A stretch of DNA of 64,000 nt, from the NCBI GenBank assembly GCA_964607755.1, contig CAZSMC010000012.1, forward strand, positions 18,068 to 82,067, in the 5' to 3' direction. This DNA comes from CAZSMC01 sp964607755 (GTDB taxonomy: Bacteria; Zhuqueibacterota; Zhuqueibacteria; Residuimicrobiales; Krinioviventaceae). The notes beneath the pieces are model-generated. The model was not told the DNA's origin and ran no database searches. It was given only the letters and a program-made list of their open reading frames with translations. Positions 42,382 to 51,872 of the stretch are shown piece by piece; the stretch's first letter is position 1, and every line of letters begins with the position of its first letter. A program made the position numbers and the translations under genes.

Positions 42382-45177
42382 ATGAAGTCTTATTTCCTGT
42401 TAGTGCAAGTTTTCATAATCCTCTTAACGGGGATCATTCTGCAACCGCAGCTGTATGCCCAAAGAAGCGGAAGCATTGAAGGCACGGTTACGGATATGGA
42501 GAGTGGAACAGTTTTACCAGGGGCAAACATTTACCTTGAGGGTACAAATATCGGCGCTGCCAGTGATGGGAACGGAAATTTTACAATAGAAAATGTGCCT
42601 TTTGGAGACTATACCTTAAAGGTTACCTACATCGGATACGAAGAGTTTTCAAGAGAGGTCGAATTAACACCGTCTGATGCCAAAGTAAATATTGATGTCC
42701 CCATGAATTTTACTGCGCTTGAATTCGATGCTTTGGTCGTAGAAGGTTTAAGACAAGGGCAGGTTAAAGCTTTGAATCAGCAGAAAAATGCGACCAACAT
42801 TAAGAATATCTTGGCGAAGGAAGAAATGGAAAAATTTCCGGATATGAACACGGCTGAAGTTTTACAGCGGATTCCCGGCATAGCAGTTGAACGCAGCACG
42901 GGTGAAGGAGCGTTTGTTATGCTGCGCGGAACAGAGCCTCGTCTTACACATGTTACCGTAAATGGACAAAAAATTGCCACGCCCCGTGAACAAGACAGAT
43001 TTATCGGGCTTAATGTGATCAATGCGAATCAATTGGCATCTATAGAGGTCACAAAAGCCAGTACACCTGATATGGATGGTAGTGCAATCGGCGGTACTGT
43101 CAATCTGGTGACACGCAGTGCGTTTGATTACCAAGAGCCCCGCCTTAAGGTGAATCTGGGCAGCGGCTATCAAAAATTGGGAAACGATCCGCTTTATCGC
43201 GCTTCACTAAACTATAGCACCTTTTTAAATAAAGATAAAACAATCGGTGTCACTGTCGGAGCCAGCTGGTACAGAAATTCCATTACAGCGCATTCCGATG
43301 AATTTAAATGGAAAGATGTTGAAGATATAAACGGAAACGAAATTGCTAATGCGTTGGCTGATTTAAAGCTTTTTAATTATGACACAAATCGAGACCATAT
43401 CGGTTTGAATGCCGGGATCGAATTCAGGCCATCCAAAGACCACAGATATTTCATTAACGCCATGTACAACAAGCGGACCGATGATATGGATAGAAATCAG
43501 ATCCGTTATCGTTTTGACAAGGGAGATTATCTGAATGCGACGACAATAAGCGGTGGTCGCGTGGCTTTTGAATTGAACAGCCGGAATGAAATACAGGATC
43601 TGTATGGCTTTACCGCAGGCGGTCAAAATAAATTCGGACTTTTGAACCTGGATTATACAGTATCCTACAGTCATGGTGAAGAATATACCGATGATAACGG
43701 ACACATAAAATCCGAATGGCAGATAAAAAATATCGATTATGCATTGGACCTCTCGGACGTAGATTTTCCGGGCGTAAAAACCACCAATGTTGACCAAAGC
43801 TACTATTTCAATCCTGAAAACTGGAATGAAGATAAACAACAATATAAAGATAGATTTGCTTCGAACGATAATTTTATCAGCGCTGTTAACGTAAAATATC
43901 CCTATTATCTGGGTGCTTTTCCGGTAGAGTTTAAAGCCGGTGGTAAATTAACTATTGACCAAAAAGATCGAGACAGTCGTCGTTATACTTATAGATGGCG
44001 CGGTGATTATGATCTCAGCATGTTTGGGACGACCGGAGAAACGATAGATGATTTATTATTTGACAAGTACATATTGGGTCCCATAATGGATGGCGATAAA
44101 GTGAGCGATTTTTTACAGAACAATCTCGATCCCGAAAATGGCTTCCGCAAGGAACCGGTAAATGATAGCGAGGATGGTTTTGGCGGTCAATATGAGGGTT
44201 CCGAAAGCATCTATGCCGGTTATTTAATGACCACGATTCACTTTAATGAATTGATGGTTTTGGCCGGTGTGAGAAGCGAATTAACGCAAACGACTTATGA
44301 TGGAATTGAGCTTCAACTGGATGATGACGGAGCGATTGTGAACGACAAAACCGTTTCCCAGGAAAATGATTATGTCAACTTTTTTCCCGCTTTGCACTTT
44401 CGGTACAATTTATCTCCTATGACCAATGTCAGACTTGCCTATACTCAGGGTATTGCCAGACCCAATTATTTTGATTTGGCTCCATACCGATGGATTATTC
44501 CGGATGATAATGAGATCGTTGCCGGGAATCCGGATCTTGAGCCGACTGAATCAAAAAACATGGATTTAATGTTGGGTCATTATTTCCAAAGTGTCGGCGC
44601 TATCAATGTAGGGTTGTTCTATAAAAGTCTGGACAAGGTCATTTATCCAGCGGCGACTCGAATTGAAGGCGGCAACTATGACGGTTATGACGAAATAATG
44701 CAGGTTAACGGTGGAACAGCGGACGTGTATGGGTTTGAAATCGGATGGATGCAGCAATTAACATTTTTGCCGGGCTTTTGGAATGGATTCGGCGTATATG
44801 CCAACTATACCTATACCCAGGCTGATGTCGATCTCACCTATGCAGACCGTGATGTGCTTCCCGGCCAGGCGGGTGATGTCGGTAATGTAGGATTGAGTTT
44901 CGAAAGAGGCGACTTGACCGCCCGTTTGAGTTTTAATTATACTTCGGAAGTGCTGGTTGAGGTTGAAACGGATAAAGAATTCGACCGCTGGAACGACGAT
45001 AGGCTCCAGGTTGATTTTTCAGGATCCTATGAGTTTATGCCCGGCTTTGAATTCTATATTGATGCCGTCAATTTGACAAATGCAGTTAAGCGTGTGTATT
45101 ACCATATACCTTCTCGTCCCAGGGAAAATGCGTATTATGGCTTATCCGTACGCTCTGGTATTAAAATGACTCTATAG
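42382..45177 (+). CDS. TonB-dependent receptor with N-terminal carboxypeptidase-regulatory-like domain
   Basis: A 931-residue outer-membrane importer. A signal peptide is followed by a CarboxypepD_reg-like domain (residues about 30-110: GSIEGTVTDMESGTVLPGAN). The plug (about 125-245: FPDMNTAEVLQRIPGIAVER, VMLRGTEPRLTHVTVNG, SAIGGTVNLVTR) and a full barrel follow. The plug wording matches the carbohydrate-type TonB receptors first seen in Xanthomonas and Caulobacter. AAGGAGG precedes ATG 42382. There is no SusD partner. It ends at a strong terminator. Likely imports an oligosaccharide released by the locus; the substrate is inferred. Confidence 0.92.
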   Translation: MKSYFLLVQVFIILLTGIILQPQLYAQRSGSIEGTVTDMESGTVLPGANIYLEGTNIGAASDGNGNFTIENVPFGDYTLKVTYIGYEEFSREVELTPSDAKVNIDVPMNFTALEFDALVVEGLRQGQVKALNQQKNATNIKNILAKEEMEKFPDMNTAEVLQRIPGIAVERSTGEGAFVMLRGTEPRLTHVTVNGQKIATPREQDRFIGLNVINANQLASIEVTKASTPDMDGSAIGGTVNLVTRSAFDYQEPRLKVNLGSGYQKLGNDPLYRASLNYSTFLNKDKTIGVTVGASWYRNSITAHSDEFKWKDVEDINGNEIANALADLKLFNYDTNRDHIGLNAGIEFRPSKDHRYFINAMYNKRTDDMDRNQIRYRFDKGDYLNATTISGGRVAFELNSRNEIQDLYGFTAGGQNKFGLLNLDYTVSYSHGEEYTDDNGHIKSEWQIKNIDYALDLSDVDFPGVKTTNVDQSYYFNPENWNEDKQQYKDRFASNDNFISAVNVKYPYYLGAFPVEFKAGGKLTIDQKDRDSRRYTYRWRGDYDLSMFGTTGETIDDLLFDKYILGPIMDGDKVSDFLQNNLDPENGFRKEPVNDSEDGFGGQYEGSESIYAGYLMTTIHFNELMVLAGVRSELTQTTYDGIELQLDDDGAIVNDKTVSQENDYVNFFPALHFRYNLSPMTNVRLAYTQGIARPNYFDLAPYRWIIPDDNEIVAGNPDLEPTESKNMDLMLGHYFQSVGAINVGLFYKSLDKVIYPAATRIEGGNYDGYDEIMQVNGGTADVYGFEIGWMQQLTFLPGFWNGFGVYANYTYTQADVDLTYADRDVLPGQAGDVGNVGLSFERGDLTARLSFNYTSEVLVEVETDKEFDRWNDDRLQVDFSGSYEFMPGFEFYIDAVNLTNAVKRVYYHIPSRPRENAYYGLSVRSGIKMTL

Positions 45178-45184
45178 TTCCCAT

Positions 45185-45243
45185 ATAAATCCTCCCAATT
45201 ACGGGCAAAGGCTCATTACGCCCCGGTTCTTGGGAGGATTTAT
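45185..45243 (+). terminator. Strong hairpin terminator after the TonB receptor
   Basis: ATAAATCCTCCCAA (45185-45198) pairs perfectly with TTGGGAGGATTTAT (45230-45243), a 14 bp stem. Its inner GGGC/GCCC can add pairing, and it is followed by a T-rich tract (TTTTAATTTT). Probably separates the receptor transcript from the sulfatase. Confidence 0.75.
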
Positions 45244-45268
45244 TTTAATTTTAAAAGCAGGACTTGAT

Positions 45269-46735
45269 ATGCAACGAAGAGAATTTATCAAAAATATTGG
45301 AAAAACAGGATTGTGTGTTACGGGTTTGTCCCTGACCGGCTCTTTGAGTTGTACGCATAAATCTGAAAAAAAATGGAATGTTGTTTTTATTGTGGCCGAT
45401 GATTTAGCCTGGAATCAGGTGAATTATCACGAATTCGGTTTTTATGAAACTCCAAATATCGACAAGATTGCTGCTGATGGTATTCACTTTACCGATGCTT
45501 ACTCTGCTTCTCCGGTTTGTTCGCCTACCAGAGCCAGTCTTATGACCGGTAAAAATCCCGCGCGATTACATATGACCGATTACATACCCGGGAGTCCTTT
45601 TCCGTACGCGCGCTTGTCCAGGCCCAAAGTCCCTGAATTCCTGTTGAATATTGGTTTGCCACTTGAAGAAAAGACTATGGCAGAACTATTCAAAGAACAT
45701 GGATACCATACCGGCCATTTCGGTAAATGGCATCTCAGTAAAGATAAAGATTACCAGGCGGGCAGACCCGGAGATCCGGGCTCGCAGGGATTCGATGAAG
45801 TGTTAACAACAGTCAAACCGGAATATGAAGCGCCTCCCAATGACGCGCACCATGCTGTTGAAATCACCAACCAATCTCTTGACTTTATTGACAGACATAA
45901 AGACGAGCTGTTTTTCTGTTATACAAGCCATCATGTCGTTCATCGACCGTTGATGGAAAAAGATAACCTTGTACAAAAGTATAAAAATAAACCCTATTCA
46001 AATGATCCGGTTAATAATCCTGTTATGGGTGCGATGATTGAAAGAATGGATAACGGAATTGGACAAATACTGGATAAACTTGATGAACACAATCTGAATA
46101 ATAAAACGATCGTAATTTTTTATTCCGATAATGGCGGCTTTGAGCAGCATCAGGAACAGGATCCTCTTCGTGGTGGAAAAGCAATGCTTTTTGAGGGCGG
46201 TATTAAAGTACCTCTTTGCATGAGATGGCCAGGTGTCATAAAACCGGGAACGGTGTCTAATGAACCTGTTATATCCGATGATTTTTACCCCACATTTGCC
46301 GAAATACTAGGCGATAATAACTTGCCCGCAAACCTGGATGGAGTGAGTTTACTACCTTTACTTAAACAAGAAGGTACAATTGACCGGGAATATCTCTGTT
46401 GGCATTTTCCGCATTATCATCACCTGGGATATAAACCTGCTGCTGCTATTAGGTATGGCAATTATAAACTTATTGAGTGGTTCGAAAAAAGCAAGTTAGG
46501 TGAAGAAAAGCCCTATCAACTTTTTAATGTGGAAAATGATCCCAGTGAAATAAATGACCTCTCAGACGAAATGCCGGACTTGGCTGAACGATTGTTCAAA
46601 CAATTAAAAGAATGGAGAAATAAAGTCGGCGCCAGAGAGATGACCATTAATCCCAACTATAATCCTGACAAGGCAGATTGGCGATTTAAGGATAGAAAAG
46701 GGTGGAGAGTAGAAAACGGAATCATTGTGACATGA
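45269..46735 (+). CDS. Tat-exported lipoprotein sulfatase (arylsulfatase family)
   Basis: Hydrolyses sulfate esters on a glycan. The start MQRREFIKNIGKTG contains a twin-arginine motif (RREFIK), and LTGSLSC follows as a lipobox, so a Tat-exported lipoprotein is likely. WNVVFIVADD gives the metal-binding Asp pair. Cys84 in VCSPTRASLMTGK is the residue matured to formylglycine. HFGKWHL and YSDNGG complete the alkaline-phosphatase-fold active site. Length 488 aa is normal. ATG 45269 is preferred over the upstream 45230 start. No formylglycine-generating enzyme is in the window. The gene end abuts a transposase remnant. Confidence 0.92.
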   Translation: MQRREFIKNIGKTGLCVTGLSLTGSLSCTHKSEKKWNVVFIVADDLAWNQVNYHEFGFYETPNIDKIAADGIHFTDAYSASPVCSPTRASLMTGKNPARLHMTDYIPGSPFPYARLSRPKVPEFLLNIGLPLEEKTMAELFKEHGYHTGHFGKWHLSKDKDYQAGRPGDPGSQGFDEVLTTVKPEYEAPPNDAHHAVEITNQSLDFIDRHKDELFFCYTSHHVVHRPLMEKDNLVQKYKNKPYSNDPVNNPVMGAMIERMDNGIGQILDKLDEHNLNNKTIVIFYSDNGGFEQHQEQDPLRGGKAMLFEGGIKVPLCMRWPGVIKPGTVSNEPVISDDFYPTFAEILGDNNLPANLDGVSLLPLLKQEGTIDREYLCWHFPHYHHLGYKPAAAIRYGNYKLIEWFEKSKLGEEKPYQLFNVENDPSEINDLSDEMPDLAERLFKQLKEWRNKVGAREMTINPNYNPDKADWRFKDRKGWRVENGIIVT

Positions 46736-47245
46736 TAAACAGATGACGGACTGATCGCGACAATATTCTCATCAAGCATCATATAAGCGACGATAGCCTT
46801 TATGTAAATGCGTTTTACGATAATTCAAGATCGCTTCGATTTCCCAGGGCAAAAGCCGGTGTACTTTTGGGATCGCGCCACTGTGTTGGTTTTCCTTGCT
46901 TTGCCTTTTTTCCGATTGTAATATTTGCTTGTGCTCAAAAATAGCCATATCAGCATGCGCGTCAGCCGTTCGCCGATCCTTTTGTGCCAATAAGAAATAT
47001 AATCAAAGTATTTCATTACGGAGGTTTCGGGAGATCCAGCGTTTGCTTAGATCTTCCCAGATAACTTTTTTAGTTTTAGGTTCTTCTCTAATAATTCGGC
47101 AATCACTTTGCGATTTTTGAGAATTTTTAAGATCACGAACTTTTTGGTTTTGGAATTTTTTCGCGAAAACTGATCAACTGTTTTTTCAAAAAGCTCCTTT
47201 TTCCATAGATAGAATAAATTGGAATGAATAAGGTCTCCTAGTTCT
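46728..47245 (-). pseudogene. Degraded integrase-core transposase (IS3-like) remnant
   Basis: Read on the minus strand, pieces in changing frames match one transposase. First comes a helix-turn-helix part with LFYLWKKELFEK (near 47200). An internal stop follows, then SYWHKRIGERLTRMLIW and STSKYYN. After a frame change comes AIPKVHRLLPWEIEAILNY, then HKGYRRL. A further shift gives YMMLDENIVAISPSSVYHV. The rest of the catalytic DDE domain is missing. No terminal inverted repeats were found. The remnant touches the last codons of the sulfatase gene. Confidence 0.75.
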
Positions 47246-47313
47246 TATGTTTTTTTCACCTTAATTTAAGGCCCTATTTTTCCGATTCCAACTGAAGCAT
47301 GGCAGGAATTAAA

Positions 47314-48459
47314 ATGCGTACAATTGCTCTAAATTTTCCTAATAAAATGGTTTTTGGTAATGGTTGCAAAGATCAGTTTATTGATGATTACAATGCAACA
47401 GGATACAGAAAATTAATGCTAATTACCGCAGAAGCTTTGATCAAGTTGGTTGATCCTATAGCAAAAAAAATAAAAGCAAACAAGGTTGATGTTTATGTGT
47501 ATGCTAACGTCAATGCAGAACCGACAATTGAAGATTTTATGAAAGCAGTTCAGTTCGCCAAACAAAATAATGTGGATAGTATTGCAGGCATAGGGGGAGG
47601 AAGCGTTTTGGACATGGCAAAACTCATTGCCGCTATGTGTAACGACGATAAAATTATTCAACAAGTGTTCGGAGTCGGCAGGTTAAAGTCACGTGAGCTT
47701 TTCCTGGCCTGTCTTCCGACAACGGCTGGAACCGGAAGTGAGGTTTCGCCAAACGCGATATTACTTGACAAGCATGACAATCTTAAAAAAGGAGTAGTAA
47801 GCCCGTACCTGATTGCGGATGCAGCCTATATTGATCCATTGTTTACAAAATCGGTACCTCCTTCTGTTACCGCAGCAACCGGATTGGATGCACTCATTCA
47901 TTGCATCGAAGAATACACCAATCTTTATGCACATCCGATTATTGATACGTTTGCTTTGGAAGGCATTCGATTAATTGGTCGTTATCTACTACGCGCTTAT
48001 GAGAATGGGGATGACGAACAAGCGCGTGAAAAAGTTGCACTCGGTAGCCTTTACGGCGGTATCGGGCTTGGTCCCGTAAACACAACTGCAGTTCATGCTT
48101 TGTCCTATCCTCTGGGAGGTGAATTTCATATCCCGCATGGTTTATCAAATGCTGTTCTACTTCCCTATGTGATGAAATTCAATATGGTAAAATCTTCAGA
48201 ACGATATGCAAGTGTTGCACTTGCATTAGGTGCAAAAAAAGGAAAAAACGACTATGAAACTGCAAAAAACGGAGTTGATAAGATATTTCAACTTTGTGAA
48301 CTCTTGAATGTAAAGGTTAAACTTTCGGCTCTTGATATCCCCAGAGATTCTATTGATAGAATGGTAGCAGGAGCCATGAAAGTAGAAAGACTTTTGAAAA
48401 ATAATCCTCGCAAAGTTACATCAAAGGATGTAAAGAAAATTTATAATGAAGCTTACTGA
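47314..48459 (+). CDS. Iron-containing (group III) alcohol dehydrogenase
   Basis: NAD(P)-dependent reduction of an aldehyde or oxidation of an alcohol. The 381-residue protein has the nucleotide loop GIGGGSVLDMAKLIA near residue 95, PTTAGTGSEVSP, and metal-ligand histidines in HALSYPLGGEFHIPHGLSNA. AGGA lies before ATG 47314; ATG 47299 five codons upstream is an alternative. The opening TIALNFPNKMVFGNG is typical. It is followed by an aldolase 14 bp later, so it may reduce the aldehyde (for example a glycolaldehyde or lactaldehyde) released there. The exact substrate is unknown. Confidence 0.9.
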   Translation: MRTIALNFPNKMVFGNGCKDQFIDDYNATGYRKLMLITAEALIKLVDPIAKKIKANKVDVYVYANVNAEPTIEDFMKAVQFAKQNNVDSIAGIGGGSVLDMAKLIAAMCNDDKIIQQVFGVGRLKSRELFLACLPTTAGTGSEVSPNAILLDKHDNLKKGVVSPYLIADAAYIDPLFTKSVPPSVTAATGLDALIHCIEEYTNLYAHPIIDTFALEGIRLIGRYLLRAYENGDDEQAREKVALGSLYGGIGLGPVNTTAVHALSYPLGGEFHIPHGLSNAVLLPYVMKFNMVKSSERYASVALALGAKKGKNDYETAKNGVDKIFQLCELLNVKVKLSALDIPRDSIDRMVAGAMKVERLLKNNPRKVTSKDVKKIYNEAY

Positions 48460-48473
48460 AAAAGGTATCATTT

Positions 48474-49397
48474 ATGGCAAAAATTCAAAAAGCCTATTCG
48501 GGCATTATCGTTCCTGTGGTAACTCCATTTACTGATAAAGAGAAAATTGATATTCCTGCTCTTGAAAAAATTATTGAGAATTTAAACAATAATGACTGTG
48601 AGACGCTGTTATGCGGAACGACTGGGGAAACGGCTTCAATGGGCCAATCCTTCAAAACAAAGATTGTAGCAACAGTTGTTAAAAAATTCAGTCAATCTAG
48701 AATTTTTGTTGCAATATCGGACAATTGTTTTAAAGATGCGGTAACCGCAGCTAATAGATATTTTGATATAGGTGTAGAAGCCGTAGTGGTTTTACTTCCC
48801 GGATATTATCCGCTAACCACGGATCTGATGCTGAATTATTATGAGAATTTCGTCAAGGCAATTCAAGGTAAAATGTTTATCTACAATATTCCGGCGACAA
48901 CACATCTTTCCATTCCGCTTAATGTCATTGACAAATTAAGTTACCATGAAAGAATCATTGGACTCAAGGACTCTGAGCGAGATTATGATAGATTATTAAA
49001 ATCTATTGAATTGTGGAAAACACGAGAAGATTTTTCGTATTTTATCGGTTGGGGCTCACAATCTTTTAATGGATTGTGGAATGGATGCGATGGTATCGTT
49101 CCCAGCACTGGTAATTTTAATGCATTTGTTTACAAAGAGATGTATCAAGCTGTCCGTGAAAATGATAAAGAAAAGGGTGAACGAGATCAAAATATTTCGA
49201 TGGAAATTGCCAAAGTTTATCAAAAGGATAAAATACTAAGCCAATCATTACCTGCACTAAAAGTTATGATGAATGAAGCAGGATTATGCGGCAAGAAGGT
49301 TTTACTGCCTTTTACTCAATTAGCTGAAAATGACGACAGGAGCATTCGCAAACAAACTCGTCATCTGATTGAAAAGTATGAATTAAATTGGATTTAA
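48474..49397 (+). CDS. DHDPS/N-acetylneuraminate lyase family aldolase
   Basis: Class I pyruvate-dependent aldolase of the DapA superfamily (307 aa). GTTGE near residue 43 binds the keto-acid. Tyr137 in IYNIPAT and the Schiff-base Lys165 in IGLKDSERD are in place. The context is catabolic, not lysine synthesis: an Fe-alcohol dehydrogenase on one side and PdxA2/DUF1537 genes on the other. It probably cleaves a 2-keto-3-deoxy sugar acid or a related keto acid to pyruvate plus an aldehyde. The NanA, KdgA-like and DapA subgroups cannot be separated by eye. Confidence 0.88.
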   Translation: MAKIQKAYSGIIVPVVTPFTDKEKIDIPALEKIIENLNNNDCETLLCGTTGETASMGQSFKTKIVATVVKKFSQSRIFVAISDNCFKDAVTAANRYFDIGVEAVVVLLPGYYPLTTDLMLNYYENFVKAIQGKMFIYNIPATTHLSIPLNVIDKLSYHERIIGLKDSERDYDRLLKSIELWKTREDFSYFIGWGSQSFNGLWNGCDGIVPSTGNFNAFVYKEMYQAVRENDKEKGERDQNISMEIAKVYQKDKILSQSLPALKVMMNEAGLCGKKVLLPFTQLAENDDRSIRKQTRHLIEKYELNWI

Positions 49398-49404
49398 TGA
49401 GCTA

Positions 49405-50457
49405 ATGCTCAATAATAAACCTATAATTGGAATTACGATGGGAGATCCTTCCAGTATTGGTCCCGAGATCGCTGTGAAAGCATTGTGCGATGATAACGTT
49501 TTTAAATGGTGCAATCCTATAATCATCGGTGATGAAAAAGTTATTAGAAAAACTGCAACCGATTTAAAAGTAAAAAGAAAAATTAACAGGATAGCTGATG
49601 TCAAAAACGCCGAATTTGTTCGAAATACAATAAATATTTACCATCTTGATTTGGTTGATCTTAACAAACTCGAAATAGGCAAAATTTCGGCTATGTCTGG
49701 AGAAGCTGCGTTTCAATGTGTTAAAAAAGTCATTGATCTTGCTCTTGATAATGAAATTGATGCAACCGTTACAGGACCGATCAATAAAAAATCAATAAAT
49801 TTAGCAGGACATAAATTTTCCGGGCACACTGAAATTTACGCACATTTTACCAATACAAAAAAATTTGCAATGCTCTTGGTCGAAGGAAATTTTCGTGTAA
49901 TTCATGTTTCTACGCATATTTCTTTAAGAGAGGCATGCGATGCAGTTAAAACGGAAAGAATAATCGAGGTGACTGAATTATTATACAATGCATGTAAACA
50001 ATTTGGTATTCATAAGCCCAAAATAGCGATAGCCGGTCTTAATCCTCATGCAGGTGATAACGGATTGTTTGGCGAAGAAGAAATTACTGAGATCATACCT
50101 GCAGTTAAAAAAGTCAAAGAGTTGGGAATTGATGCAAAAGGACCTTTTCCGGCAGATACAGTATTTGCTATCGCAAAGACAGGAGCTTTCGACGGGTGTG
50201 TTGCTATGTATCATGATCAGGGCCATATACCGTTCAAATTAATCGGTTTCCAATGGGATAATAACACAAGTGAAATGAAGAGTGTAAAGGGAGTGAATAT
50301 TACTCTCGGTTTACCTATTGTTCGAACTTCAGTTGATCATGGGACAGCTTTTGAAATTGCGGGTAAGGGAATAGCTAAAGAAGATGCATTGGTCAATGCA
50401 ATCGAATATGCAGTAAAAATGTCTAATAAAGCCTGTTTCAATCGACCACTTTCCTGA
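49405..50457 (+). CDS. PdxA2-type 4-phospho-threonate/erythronate dehydrogenase
   Basis: The 350-residue protein belongs to the PdxA family (MGDPSSIGPEIAVKAL; metal ligand histidines in SGHTEIYAH, and MYHDQGHIPFKLIGF). The HDQGHIP form is that of PdxA2, whereas vitamin-B6 PdxA usually reads HDQGLP. PdxA2 enzymes oxidise and decarboxylate 4-phospho-threonate or -erythronate to dihydroxyacetone phosphate. The DUF1537 kinase 217 bp downstream is the usual partner. A role in acid-sugar breakdown rather than pyridoxal synthesis is therefore likely. Confidence 0.88.
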   Translation: MLNNKPIIGITMGDPSSIGPEIAVKALCDDNVFKWCNPIIIGDEKVIRKTATDLKVKRKINRIADVKNAEFVRNTINIYHLDLVDLNKLEIGKISAMSGEAAFQCVKKVIDLALDNEIDATVTGPINKKSINLAGHKFSGHTEIYAHFTNTKKFAMLLVEGNFRVIHVSTHISLREACDAVKTERIIEVTELLYNACKQFGIHKPKIAIAGLNPHAGDNGLFGEEEITEIIPAVKKVKELGIDAKGPFPADTVFAIAKTGAFDGCVAMYHDQGHIPFKLIGFQWDNNTSEMKSVKGVNITLGLPIVRTSVDHGTAFEIAGKGIAKEDALVNAIEYAVKMSNKACFNRPLS

Positions 50458-50575
50458 TATGGAATCTAATGACAAATTTCAATTTCAAAGTGATTTCATA
50501 GAGAATCAAATTGAAAATATGCTAAATTAAAGTTGAATTACTATAAATCCAAACACTTTAAACTATACCGGCAGA

Positions 50576-50593
50576 ATGATCCTTTTAGATCAT
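50576..50593 (+). other. Small palindrome in the leader of the DUF1537 kinase gene
   Basis: ATGATC and GATCAT pair across a 6-nt loop in the 217 bp A/T-rich gap between the pdxA2-like gene and the kinase. It could be an operator or a weak terminator. Nothing else recognisable lies in this gap. Confidence 0.3.
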
Positions 50594-50674
50594 AAATAAC
50601 AAATTAACAAACATATAGGGTACACAACTGAAACAGGCTTTAATAGTTTTTAAACTCAAGGTGACGGAAATAAA

Positions 50675-51844
50675 ATGATAGTGGTTATTGCAGATGATTT
50701 TACAGGTGCAGCGGAGATTGCCGGATTGGGCTTGAGATACGGACTACAAGTTGAGATTGAATCACATGTTCATAACAAGGTGGATTCAGATTTATTAATT
50801 ATCGCAACCGATACAAGATCAATGCAGGCAGATGAAGCTTATGAAGAAGTTTTTTCAATTACAAAAAGCTTAAAAAAGCTTGATTGTGATTTGATATATA
50901 AAAAAACTGATTCGGTTTTCAGAGGTCATATTTATCAAGAACTCTTGGCAATAATTGAAGCAAATGGTTATGACAAAGTTCTTTTGGTGCCGGCAAATCC
51001 TTCTCTGGGCAGGGTGTTAAAAGATGGCACCTATTATATAAACAATCAATATCTACATGAGACAAACTTTGCAAAAGACCCTGATTTTCCATTAACTTCA
51101 TCCAATGTACTGGATTTGATAAAAGCAGGCGAACGTAATGCTGTTCATTTGGCAAATGTAAAACAAGATGATATCAAGGGAAAAATAACAATTGGCGAAG
51201 CACGGCATGAGCATGATCTAGTAGCCTGGTCATTTCAAGTGGATAAAACAACTTTACCGGCTGGGGGATCTGAATTTTTTAAAGCTTTACTGGAATTAAA
51301 AGGGTACAAAAAGAAATGTTTATCAGTCAAAAAAAGAATAACATTCGGTAAAAATTTTTTAATTGTTTGTGGCAGCACTTATTCTAGAGGAAAAGCCGCG
51401 TTTACAAATATGAAAAAAAATGCAATAAAAATATTACCAATGCCTGATAGTGTATTTAATGACTGTTTAGATGCTGAAGAATATTTTATAAAGTGGGAGA
51501 AAAATGTTATATGTGCTTTTCGTGATCATAATGTTGTCATAATAGAAATAGATCAAAAGGTCGTTAAAGATAAAAATTATGCCAAGAGATTACGTGAAGA
51601 AATGGCAAGACTGGTCGATGACGTCTTGCAGCAAGTAGAGGTGCACGAACTACTAATTGACGGGGGAGCTACAGTTTATTCGATTACAGAACGCGCAGGA
51701 TTTGGCAAGTTCTTTCCCATTCAGGAACTGTCTCCTGGTGTGATTAGAATGCAAGTGCAATCAAGAGAAAATTTGTTTCTGACCATTAAACCTGGTAGCT
51801 ATTCATGGCCGAAAATAATACTGGATTATTTAAATACTGAATAG
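50675..51844 (+). CDS. DUF1537 four-carbon acid sugar kinase
   Basis: The 389-residue protein has the two-domain layout of four-carbon acid sugar kinases (DtnK/OtnK type). The N-terminal substrate domain shows IADDFTGAAEIAG and YKKTDSVFRGHIYQEL. The C-terminal nucleotide domain shows LIVCGSTYSRG, DGGATVYSI and TIKPGSYSWP. These enzymes phosphorylate threonate, erythronate or related acids, whose products are PdxA2 substrates. The last loop differs from the common KPGGFG, which may reflect a different substrate. AAGGTGA precedes the start. Confidence 0.88.
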   Translation: MIVVIADDFTGAAEIAGLGLRYGLQVEIESHVHNKVDSDLLIIATDTRSMQADEAYEEVFSITKSLKKLDCDLIYKKTDSVFRGHIYQELLAIIEANGYDKVLLVPANPSLGRVLKDGTYYINNQYLHETNFAKDPDFPLTSSNVLDLIKAGERNAVHLANVKQDDIKGKITIGEARHEHDLVAWSFQVDKTTLPAGGSEFFKALLELKGYKKKCLSVKKRITFGKNFLIVCGSTYSRGKAAFTNMKKNAIKILPMPDSVFNDCLDAEEYFIKWEKNVICAFRDHNVVIIEIDQKVVKDKNYAKRLREEMARLVDDVLQQVEVHELLIDGGATVYSITERAGFGKFFPIQELSPGVIRMQVQSRENLFLTIKPGSYSWPKIILDYLNTE

Positions 51845-51872
51845 GTTTTTTCATTAAAGAATAGGAGCCGAA

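Noticed and set aside
48474..49397. Lysine-pathway dapA
   Set aside because: Neighbours are catabolic and no lysine genes are near, so a catabolic aldolase is more likely, though the exact subgroup is not settled.
49405..50457. Vitamin B6 pathway pdxA
   Set aside because: The HDQGHIP motif and the nearby DUF1537 kinase fit the PdxA2 acid-sugar subgroup better than pyridoxal synthesis.
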